A DNA stretch of 64,000 nt from Heliopora coerulea. Its lineage: Eukaryota; Cnidaria; Anthozoa; Scleralcyonacea; Helioporidae. This document shows, one piece after another, positions 55,531 through 64,000 of this stretch; position 1 is the first letter of the stretch; every line of letters begins with the position of its first letter. The notes under the pieces were generated by a model, which saw only the letters and a list, made by a program, of their open reading frames with translations, did not search any database and was not told the origin of the DNA. The position numbers were made by a program, and so were the translations under genes. The stretch covers positions 921,501-985,500 of the forward strand of contig JASJOG010000063.1 in the NCBI GenBank assembly GCA_030142905.1. Reading direction: 5' to 3'.

Positions 55531-57594
55531 TTATTTTGGAGGTGGAGGATGTCGATAAATAGATTTTTTAAAACTCCGTGGTTTGTGATAAAATTTAGCG
55601 GTTTGATTAGTAAACCATTCTTCCATACAATCTAATGCCAGTGGTTCAAAACCAAGGTGAAACTTATTGACAAATAATGCTGAACTTTTTACAATAAGTT
55701 GAAGATCTCCGACACCTACGATACAAACACGTCTAATGTACTTTCCATGGCAATTACTTCTTTTATGTTTCTTCCTCCACACTTTGTAACGAATATGTCC
55801 TCCAGAATTGTCAGGATAAAATTCTCCTAAAAATAGTGTTGCTTTGTTAAAAAATCAGTAATTTTTTGTATGTTGTGAATGTGAGAGCTTGGAGATATCT
55901 TTAAATGATCAATAAACATTCATCAAGCCCTAACCTAAGAAAAACGATTTCTTAGCTTCATATGGGAATCGGACCAGCAATCTTCTGATGGCTAGTGAGA
56001 AGCTCTAACCATTGAGCTACCGAGACAAAGATTCCGAACTTAAGTGAGAGTTGCGAATTCGATCCCCGTCTGAGGCTCGGAAATTGTCTTCTGAGGTTAG
56101 GACTTGACGAAAGTTCATCGATCAGTTTGTCGCCGTGTTTGTCTTTTTTTTTTTGCTCAATTACCTTTGGGGATTCCAGGAACGCCAAGCTGCGGATTGT
56201 GAACTAAAGTGTTGAAGTACGTTTCATCTGGGTGGCCAGTAGTTTTCAGCCATTTCAAAAAGTCTTTCGCGATGCTGTTTTCGAGCACATAATCCACAAA
56301 TGAACGCGACAATACCACATGGTATTCACCTTTATAAAGTGTGATATTGGAAGGCGGCAAGGTATTAAGTTGAGAGGTCCGAACATTATCATGCCACACA
56401 TACTTCGCACGATATGCTGCAGCACTGAAATTAAAAAAAAAAGATATTGAGAGGCTTCTTTTATGATTGAATATGTTGAGTGTTGAATAGTTTTAGTGTA
56501 CACGAGTGGGCTTGCTTTCAGGTCATCAGAAATGGAGTACTGCGTAGGCCGTAGTGAATCGACGTCGAAAAAGTTAGCACTTTGCGAAAAATGAGAGAAT
56601 TAACACCCTTATGTCTCGAATGAAACTTCTCTACTTTGACTCGAAACGTCTAGTGCCTTGTTCTCTCTCTTTTTATTTTATTTGACCGATTACTACCTTT
56701 AAACATTTTCTGCGTCTCGTTTAGGACTGCTGAATCGTCTATAATCAATATCGAACATTTGAATTGTTTGGTAAAGAAGCAGCAATGATTACGATAATAG
56801 GCAATTTCCGCTGGCAAGTAACAGGATTTATTTAATTTGAAGGAGTTAACATGTTTTTGAACCAAAGAGTACACTTACTTCATCAGTTTGCGGCGTGATG
56901 TCACATCACTCGAACCATTGTAGAGCTTAAATATCTGTACAAGTTCAAAATTAGTTCTTATTGGAAACTCTTGGCCGCTGAGATTGATGTAATACTTCCA
57001 TTTCTTGTACTTGGACAATTCTTGCAGACATAGTATGCTTGGTTCAAGTACAGTGTATCCACCCCAGCTAACATTCACTGGATTTTGTATCAGAAATACG
57101 TTTGAAAAACAGGATGCAATACTCTTCATTACTTCATGGATTTCGGCCTTCGACTTTTTGTCGACGTGTAGGCAATAATTATTTTGTGGTCGGTATATCG
57201 CTCTTAAAAGTCTTTCCACTTGCCCTGGATCTTTATATATCATAATACTGTATGCAATGGGAAAGTTTTTTTCTTCTTCCGTTAAATATTTCAAGATGTA
57301 TTTCCTATTTTTCGTGTAAAGGTCACATTGCTTGGTCATACTAATGATTTGTTGAGCAGTTAGCGCTTTTCCTGTATATTTGGTCATGTATCTCTTTGCC
57401 CGTTGTAATTCACTTGGGTCTCCTTTAACCAGCGCCGAGCATTGAACTCTCTCATCTTTATCTATCATCACTGGATCCGAAAGAACTGTCTTCCGTAAGC
57501 TTGATTTTGAATCGGGCATGATCCAAAACTCTAACGCATAAAGTGAGATCGTCAAAATAGAACATGACGCCAACGTCTTACGCGCCAAACCCAT
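55531..57594 (-). CDS. GCNT: GCNT-like beta-1,6-N-acetylglucosaminyltransferase, tandem copy 1
   Basis: Exons 57594-56879, 56424-56165, 55826-55531 (phases 2 and 1 agree), 423 aa (human GCNT1/3 about 428-438). Type II Golgi membrane protein: short cytosolic MGLARK, signal-anchor LASCSILTISLYALEFW (about 7-23), stem, then the CAZy GT14 domain. Family signatures: FPIAYSIMIYKDPGQVERLLRAIY split around D-P, YCLHVDKKS, VSWGGYTVLEPSILC, YYINLSGQEFPIRTN, GHPDETYFNTL, GVPGIPKG, and near the C-terminus CIVGVGDLQLIV and FVNKFHLGFEPLALDC. It adds beta-1,6-GlcNAc branches to O-glycans (core 2) or I-antigen. A 5' UTR intron is likely (acceptor at 57848, donor near 57917). Intron 2 contains a tRNA-derived foldback. 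Substrate specificity (core 2, core 4 or I) cannot be read from sequence alone. Confidence 0.9.
55900..56140. mobile_element. tRNA-derived foldback (family B) in GCNT copy 1 intron 2
   Basis: The left arm on the minus strand reads GTCTCGGTAGCTCAATGGTT and a weakened B-box; the right arm keeps only GTTGCGAATTCGATCCCCGT and the tail. The outer ends TTCATCAAGCCCTAACCT and AGGTTAGGACTTGACGAA are inverted. Degenerate relative of 23258-23640. Confidence 0.7.
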
Positions 57595-57846
57595 TCATTC
57601 ACTAATACTTTCCTTACCACCCGTAAATCTTCTCAGTATAGCAGTCCAAATCAATAGCTTTCAATGACTTTACTTTTATCGACAATCCTGTGGCAGAGTG
57701 TCCACGTCACAGAGTTGGTCCAAACTGTCTTCTTAAGGGTAATTACGAAGTCCTTTGACATTAAAAAGAGTTCTTTGAACGTCTGTCTGAAAACTAAACT
57801 CAACGCTTGACTACATTTACAAATTGCTTTCGGCAAATAAACTCAC

Positions 57847-58180
57847 CCTGAAAAAGAAAAACTTAGTGTATGATTATTGATTGAAGACAAGATGGGGAAA
57901 TAATCTTCCTTTACCCACTCGCCATAACCGCGGCGAGATCCTTAAAACATAAAGCTTGCTTCTCATATAATGGCAAAGATGGTGCGACAGTCACACGATC
58001 ATTATGATTATGAAAACCAGACTTGAAAGTAAACTCTAAACCTACTTCCACGACTCGCGTTCCATGACTGCCACGATAACTGTGACTGCTATGTTGTCGT
58101 AATCGTACAACAATCGCCCGACTGAAAAACCTTGTATCGTGCGGCTATCGCACGATCTTAGCGATTATATGAAAACCAGG
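57847..58180 (-). promoter_or_regulatory. Putative 5' UTR and promoter region of GCNT copy 1
   Basis: Between the likely 5' UTR acceptor (tttctttttcag at 57848) and the duplication junction. A donor-like GTAAAG lies near 57917. A perfect short palindrome ATCGTGCG-gctat-CGCACGAT is at about 58136-58156. The same arrangement is in copy 2 at about 62403-62736. Confidence 0.35.
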
Positions 58181-58590
58181 CATGGAATTGATTGTTATAT
58201 GTCATGCTACAGGATATTTCTGTGAGTATTCATCTTGCTGTTTTTATCAAACCTTAATCCTGACACGTATTTCAAGTTGGTTGCCAATAATTACGTCCCT
58301 GAAACGTGATTCTAAATGAGTAGTATTCCACTGCAATATTTCTACAAAAGTGATTGAAGAAGATTTACAGTTTATGCTTGGGTGAACCTGAAATTATGAA
58401 ACGTTCCAATTTGTCCCAAGGACTCTCTATAAAATCTATGGTGTTAACTGAGTAATATGTTTACCTCAAGTAACTAATTTCTCTCATTAAAAGTCCTTTG
58501 TACTAATACTACCTCCAGTGAAGTCAAACCATGTAGTATTAGTTGAATTTCAGCAAACATGATATTACAAAGAAATACCATGAAACATTG

Positions 58591-58707
58591 GTGTATTAGT
58601 TATTAAACCTCCTGCTCTATTTGGATCATTAAGTAAAATTTGACCCTTGGGAATTTTACTGCATGTAAATGACCCTCATTGAGTGGGAGGTTTAATAACT
58701 AATACAC
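58591..58707. mobile_element. MITE with 22-bp inverted repeats (unit 2)
   Basis: Copy of 54065-54181, duplicated with the segment rather than independently inserted, because flanks and position match. Confidence 0.8.
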
Positions 58708-59282
58708 CTCATTCTGTAATCTCAAGAGGAATATCAAAGCCCAGCAAAATATCTTGACGAAAGCCATCAAGTCGGACACAGGAGTAAAATCATAATATTT
58801 AATAAAGTTGTAACATTTCATTGTATCATCACAACATCATCAGAGAATAATCTATATGACTGCTGAAAGCTTAAAGCCTGTGATATCACTTATAATCATA
58901 ATAACTGGGTTAATGGCCAGTTCCCCACATACATCTGCTGAATGCAACTACCAGAATGCCTTTCAGAATTTTGTTTGTAATGTTAATCAAAGCAATTATC
59001 TTTCCATTCACTTTAGGAATTCAATGTTTGCATAAAAATGAAAAAAAAAAACCTGCAAAGTACTCTGGTATTTTTCAAGTGATGTAATAAATAGCTTCAA
59101 CAATTTATTTTCAACAATTTTTTTTCAACAATTCAACAATTTATCCATGTAGAAGATCAGTATAATTATACAGGCAATTATAAAAAACCCACGTTGTCAT
59201 TGGCCAAAAATGACGTGGGAAATAGCTGGCAAGAAACTTGTCAAACCCTGATTCAGACATACTTCTGAAGGTTCATCGACAC

Positions 59283-59448
59283 TTCTATTTCAGAATCATC
59301 CTCAGGGTATTATGAAACTAAAACTTCACAATTAACCTACACTGTCAAAGTCAACCCACTCGAGTCAACATTTTCAGTTGACTTCAGCAGTGTAGGTAAA
59401 TTGTGATGTTTCGTTTCACAATACCCTTAGGATGATTCTGAAATAGAA
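59283..59448. mobile_element. Inverted-repeat element next to SINE C (unit 2)
   Basis: Copy of 54766-54931 with a few substitutions (for example CGAGTCAACA where unit 1 has TGAGTCAACA). Confidence 0.7.
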
Positions 59449-59544
59449 TTGAAACACTGCACATCCATCCTCATGGATAGCGTTAAGTTGTCGCGAGAAT
59501 ATCTCGTGCACTTAAATTGGATAAAAACTCAACTCCAATCCCTG

Positions 59545-59679
59545 TACAGCCGATAGCTGAACAGGTAGAGCAGTGGACTGGTATCCCAAAGGTGCGAGTT
59601 CAAATCCCACTTGAGTCAACATTTTCAGTTGACTTCAGCAGTGTAGGTTAATTGTGAAGTTTTTGTTTCATCCACACAG
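59545..59679 (+). mobile_element. tRNA-derived SINE (family C), unit 2
   Basis: Same head and tail as 55030-55165, here with an intact GAGTCAACATTTTCAGTTGA tail where unit 1 repeats AAATCCCATTT. Confidence 0.7.
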
Positions 59680-59947
59680 TAAGGTTGTTTTACATGATTG
59701 GTCATGCAGACATATGCAATGTAGTCTTGAGGGAACAATTTGTGCTTGTGGTTCACCAGCTGATGTAGCAATATGTCCTGAAGAGTGGTGTGATTTAATC
59801 ACATACATCAGAAAGAGCAATCGTATAGGACGGTCATCACGTGAATGTGCCCTTACACAGATAAATAATGTAAACAAATTCCAAGGAAAAATGGCAATTT
59901 CAGCTTATCGCTGCCTTAGAAACAAAGCTAGTTCAATTTTGAAGTAA
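59680..59947 (+). CDS. Orphan repeated ORF, copy 3 (unknown family)
   Basis: Twin of 55166-55433; the only amino-acid change I see is SNRIGR for SNRIGQ. The reading frame and stop are preserved. Same context: directly after SINE C and tail-to-tail with GCNT copy 2. Function unknown. Confidence 0.4.
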
Positions 59948-60045
59948 ATACAAGAAGGTAACAAAAAGTAATCTACAGGTAAAAAAAAAAGTTTTACATT
60001 GAATCAATTAATAGATTTAATCTGATTACTTTCTGTTGCAAATAT

Positions 60046-62150
60046 TTATTTTGGAGGTGGAGGATGTCGGTAAATAGATTTTTTAAAACTCCGTGGTTTG
60101 TGATAACATTTAGCGGTTTGATTAGTAAACCATTCTTCCATACAATCTAATGCCAGTGGTTCAAAATCAAGGTGAAACTTATTGACAAATAATGCTGAGC
60201 TTTTTACAATAAGTTGAAGGTCCTCGACACCCATGATACAAACACCTCTAATGTACTTTCCATGGCAACTACTTTTTTTATGTTTCTTCCTCCACAGTTT
60301 GTAACGAATATGTCCTCCAGAATTGTCAGGATAAAATTCTCCTAAAAATAATGTTGCTTTGTTAAAAAAATCATTAAATTTTTGTGAGTATGTTGTGAAT
60401 GTGAGAGCTTGGAAATATCTTTAAATTGTTGATAGACATTCATCAAGTCCTAACCTCAGAAAAACGATTTCTTAGCTCCAGATGGGAATCAAACTAGCAA
60501 CCTTCTGGTGGCTGGTGAGACGCTCTACCCATTGAGCTACCGAGACAAAGATGCTGAACTCAGGTGTTAGTTGTGGATTTGATCCCTGTCTGAGGCTCGG
60601 AAATCGTCTTCCGAGGTTAGGGACTTGACGAAAGTTCATCGATCAATTTGTCGGTATGTTTGTCTTTTTTTGGGGGGGGAATTGGGGGTTTTTTTGCTTG
60701 ATTACCTTTGGGGATTCCAGGAACACCAAGTTGCGGATTGTGAACTAAAGTGTTGAAGTACGTTTCATCTGGGTGGCCAGTAGTTTTCAGCCATTTCAAA
60801 AAGTCTTTCGCGGTGTTGTTTTCCAGCACATAATCCACAAATGAACGCGACAATACCACATGGTATTCCCCTTTATAAAGTGTGATATTGTGAGGCGGCA
60901 AGGTATTAAGTTGAGAGGTCCGAACATTATCATGCCACACATACTTCGTACGAATTGCATTCACACTGAAATTGAAAAACAAAAAAAACAAACAAAACAA
61001 AATAAGATATTGAGAAGCTTCTTTTATTATTGAATATGTTGAGTGTTGAATAATTTTAGTATACATGAGTGGGCTTGCTTTCAGGTCATTAAAAGTGGAG
61101 TACTGCGTGAGCAGTAGTGAATCGACGTAGAAAAAGTTAGCACTTTGCCAAAAATGAGAGAATAACACCCTTATGTCTCGAGCGGAACTTCCCTACCTTG
61201 ATTCGAAACGGCAGTGCCTTGTTCTCTTTTTTGTTTGTTTGACCGATTACTACCTTTTTAGTAAACAAGTCAAATGTTTGATATTAATTACAGGCGATTC
61301 AGCAGTCTTAAACGAGACGTAGAAAATGTTTAGAAGCAGCAATGATTTGGATATAGGCAACTTCCGCTGGCAAATAACTGGATTTATTTAATTTGAAGGA
61401 GTTAACATGTTTTTCAACCAAAGAGTACACTTACTTCATCAGTTTGCGGCGTGATATCACATCACTTGAACCATTATAAAGCTTAAATATCTGTACAAGT
61501 TCAAAATTAGTTCTTATTGGAAACTCTTGGCCGCTGAGATTGATGTAATACTTCCATTTCTTGTACTTGGACAATTCTTGCAGACATAGTATGCTTGGTT
61601 CAAGTACAGTGTATCCACCCCAGCTAACATTCACTGGATTTTGTATCAGAAATACGTTTGAAAAACAGGATGCAATACTCTTCATTACTTCATGGATTTC
61701 GGCCTTCGACTTTTTGTCGACGTGTAGGCAATAATTATTTTGTGGTCGGTATATCGCTCTTAAAAGTCTTTCCACTTGCCCTGGATCTTTATATATCATA
61801 ATACTGTATGCAATGGGAAAGTTTTTTTCTTCTTCCGTTAAATATTTCAAGATGTATTTCCTATTTTTCGTGTAAAGGTCACATTGCTTGGTCATACTAA
61901 TGATTTGTTGAGCAGTTAGCGCTTTTCCTGTATATTTGGTCATGTATCTCTTTGCCCGTTGTAATTCACTTGGGTCTCCTTTAACCAGCGCCGAGCATTG
62001 AACTCTCTCATCTTTATCTATCATCACTGGATCCGAAAGAACTGTCTTCCGTAAGCTTGATTTTGAATCGGGCATGATCCAAAACTCTAACGCATAAAGT
62101 GAGATCGTCAAAATAGAACATGACGCCAACGTCTTACGCGCCAAACCCAT
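60046..62150 (-). CDS. GCNT: GCNT-like beta-1,6-N-acetylglucosaminyltransferase, tandem copy 2
   Basis: Exons 62150-61435, 60965-60706, 60341-60046, with the same phases and lengths as copy 1; 423 aa, no disabling change. Exon 1 (TM anchor and N-terminal half of the GT14 domain) differs from copy 1 by a single residue by eye (SSDVI for SSDVT). Exons 2-3 differ more: VNAIRTKY for AAAYRAKY, PPHN for PPSN, ENNTAKD for ENSIAKD, YKLWRKKHKKSSC for YKVWRKKHKRSNC, IRGVC for IRRVC, CIMGVED for CIVGVGD (the family-conserved GxGDL is altered), FHLDFEP for FHLGFEP and KCYHK for KFYHK. It is probably expressed, possibly with changed activity. A tRNA-derived foldback lies in intron 2 and a G-run (about 60671-60687) near the exon 2 donor. 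Confidence 0.88.
60425..60650. mobile_element. tRNA-derived foldback (family B) in GCNT copy 2 intron 2
   Basis: Counterpart of 55900-56140: minus-strand GTCTCGGTAGCTCAATGGGT head, right arm GTTGTGGATTTGATCCCTGT, outer inverted CATCAAGTCCTAACCTCAG and CGAGGTTAGGGACTTGACG. Confidence 0.7.
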
Positions 62151-62740
62151 TCATTCACTAATACTTTCCTTACCACCCGTAAATCTTCTCAGTATAGCAG
62201 TCCAAATCAATAGCTTTCAATGACTTTACTTTTATCGACAATCCTGTGGCAGAGTGTCCACGTCACAATGTTGGTCCAAACTATCTTCTTAAGGGTAATT
62301 ACGAAGTCCTTTGGCCTTAAAAAGAGTTCTTTGAACGTCTGTCTGAAAACTAAACTCAACTCTTGACTACATTTACAAATTGCTCTCGGCAAATAAACTC
62401 ACCCTGAAAAAGAAAAACTTAGTGTATGATTATTGATTGAAGACAAGATGGGGAAAAAATCTTCCTTTACCCACTCGCCATAACTGCGGCGAGATCCTTA
62501 AAACATAAAGCTTGCTTCTCATATAATGGCAAAGATGGTGCGACAGTCACACGATCGTTATGATTATGAAAACCAGACTTGAAAGTAAACTCTAAACCTA
62601 CTTCCACGACTCGCGTTCCATGACTGCCACGATAACTGTGACTGCTATGTTGTCGTAATCGTACAACAATCGCCCGACTGAAAAACCTTGTATCGTGCGG
62701 CTATCGCACGATCTTAGCGATTATATGAAAACCAGGCATA

Positions 62741-64000
62741 ACAATGACAGAAATGTCTCCGTTATCACCGTTGGTAGTCAAGTGAAATGGAATAAACACA
62801 TTGATCGACTATGTCACAAGATTTCTAAATAAATGATATTTCAGACTGTTTTCCATTGAGCGAATTTTATCGTGCGAATCGACATCTCTTTGTATAAATT
62901 GACTATGTTTCTTATTAGTTACGGTCGAGAGCCTAGGAGACAAAAGAAAAAAGTCGCTTCGTAAGGTAAAGTTCGCCTACAGTAGGTAGGAAACAACCTT
63001 CACTAAGAACTGAACAATTACTTTAGGAAATTAGAAAGCATTCCTGCTTCCATGTTTGTAACTTTAAATGGCACTTATCTTTCTTATTTAGGTGAAGAAA
63101 AAATCCAGAACCAGCCGAGATCTAGGACAAAACGTACAGTCATTGTCTAACGAATGAAAGATTGTGTCACTTTTTAGAAACAAAGAAGGATGACGACCTC
63201 CGCCTGGTTGTAGCAAACACAATGCTAAAGATGTTGAGGAAATGTGGAGCCTGGTGGAGCATATGAGACGCTAAAAAAGAAAGAAAGAGAGACAAGACAA
63301 AAAAGAGAGACAAGACAAGAAAGAGAGAAAGAAAGAGAACGGAAGAAAGAAGAAAGAAAGAGAAGAAGGAAAGAAAGAATGAAAGAAAGAGAGAAAGAAG
63401 TAAAAAAGGAAAAGAAAACTACGTGAGATACCAAGTCGCAGAAAGCTACACAATTTGAGTAGTTGATGTTGAGGAGGTTTAGTATGAAGTCGTTAAATTG
63501 ATACCGACTTCAACGGATTTTGCAAATAATTATCTGCAAAAAATTGGGTGGTTAAATTTGGCATATTCTCATTATATGTCAAAATATTTATCCTTTGCCT
63601 AAAATTCATTATACTATTAATGCATTGGATATTTACCATACACTGGGGGATATGTGTACACTCAATACACAATTAAAGAACTTAATTTTCGGACAGTTTG
63701 CTTCTCAAAGCGTGTTTTTTAGTTGGGTTTTTTTATTTTTTTTAATTTCCGTTAAATCCTTGTAACTGGAGTCTAATTTACTTCGATAAAGTAAATTTAA
63801 TCCAATTCACCTCGGACCACAAAGGGTTGGTGACAACATTTTTCGTTGTGTGTCTGTTGGATCTTTTTCCCAACGGTTGATCAAAACCACATGAACTTAT
63901 CATCACAATTAAAATCCCCAGCCACTAAAAATAGAGCTGTCCGACTGAGGTGCCCCTTTTATCCTCTTGTGATGTCTTCCTGACTTTAGCAACGATAAGC
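62741..64000. other. Intergenic DNA right of the duplication
   Basis: No genes recognised. A purine-rich GAAA/GAGA microsatellite lies at 63272-63415 and AT-rich sequence follows. All ORFs here are produced by the microsatellite. Confidence 0.45.
63272..63415 (+). repeat. GAAA/GAGA purine-rich microsatellite
   Basis: About 140 bp of almost pure purine on the plus strand (AAGAAAGAGAGACAAGAC, GAAAGAAAGAGAGAAAG units). Apparent Lys/Glu-rich and Ser/Phe-rich ORFs over it are artefacts. Confidence 0.92.

Larger units (their letters stand above)
53655..58180. repeat. Tandem segmental duplication, unit 1
   Basis: A 4.5-kb unit starting CATGGAATTGATTGTAATAT and ending GATTATATGAAAACCAGG. The same sequence order (MITE, inverted repeat, SINE, orphan ORF, GCNT exons 3-2-1, 5' UTR) recurs directly at 58181-62736. 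The junctions share only CAT, so the duplication arose with little or no breakpoint homology. Confidence 0.92.
58181..62736. repeat. Tandem segmental duplication, unit 2
   Basis: Direct repeat of 53655-58180 with the same element order. Length about 4556 against 4526 bp. Flanks and GCNT exon 1 are nearly identical; introns 1-2 and exons 2-3 carry many more differences. It includes a short AACAATTTATTTTCAACAATT-type local expansion near 59095-59145. Confidence 0.92.

Noticed and set aside
63225..63453. Overlapping Ser/Phe and Lys/Glu ORFs
   Set aside because: Artefacts of the purine-rich microsatellite.

Overview
The window is eukaryotic, gene-dense and intron-rich, with AT-rich introns, many tRNA-derived and foldback repeats, and compact genes with clear GT-AG splicing. 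The protein set (cohesin release factor WAPL, collagen prolyl 4-hydroxylase, GCNT-type glycosyltransferases, TXNDC15, FAM241) is metazoan. The mix of secreted, matrix-type and ENDOD1-like nuclease genes would fit an anthozoan cnidarian such as a stony coral. That taxonomic placement is inference from style and gene content, not proof. Exon coordinates were worked out by hand from splice signals, reading phase and family alignment remembered for the named families.

Layout, left to right. A two-exon bHLH transcription factor (1782-4117, +) has a TATA box and a 7-codon first exon. TXNDC15 follows (6298-8773, +, 4 exons), then a complete 13-exon prolyl 4-hydroxylase alpha subunit (9809-21674, +). 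Its introns hold a Tc1 fossil, foldback elements, a truncated SINE and a 1.7 kb array of 59-bp tRNA-like monomers. From 21.7 to 30 kb lies a repeat-rich zone. It contains a broken ENDOD1-like nuclease pseudogene (-), a tiny intronless Crypton/DUF3504-like gene with its own TATA box and poly(A) signal, several tRNA-derived foldbacks, an orphan repeated protein fragment, and a better-preserved ENDOD1-like exon (28396-29048, -).

From 30 to 41 kb there are two minus-strand genes for secreted proteins. One is a 6-exon mosaic (30257-36388) with an inactive trypsin-like domain, a thioredoxin-like domain lacking CxxC, an EGF-like module and a novel C-terminus; one exon carries a 1-nt frameshift. The other is a single-exon secreted helical protein (39930-40697). 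FAM241B (43319-43696, +) converges on WAPL (44719-52534, -, 19 exons, 767 aa), which I could trace end to end.

The right end (53655-62736) is a direct tandem duplication of about 4.5 kb. Each unit carries a complete 3-exon GCNT-like core-2/I-branching beta-1,6-GlcNAc transferase (-) plus an opposite-strand orphan ORF, MITEs and a tRNA-derived SINE. The first coding exon is almost identical between copies while exons 2-3 and the introns differ, suggesting gene conversion or an assembly effect. The last 1.2 kb holds only a purine-rich microsatellite and AT-rich sequence.

Functional links: P4HA, TXNDC15 and GCNT all act in the secretory pathway, and the two minus-strand genes at 30-41 kb encode predicted secreted proteins. 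Nothing indicates co-regulation in an operon sense. The most novel items are the inactive-protease/thioredoxin/EGF mosaic, the higher-order tRNA-like array inside P4HA, the orphan fragment family near the GCNT copies, and the mini Crypton-like gene.
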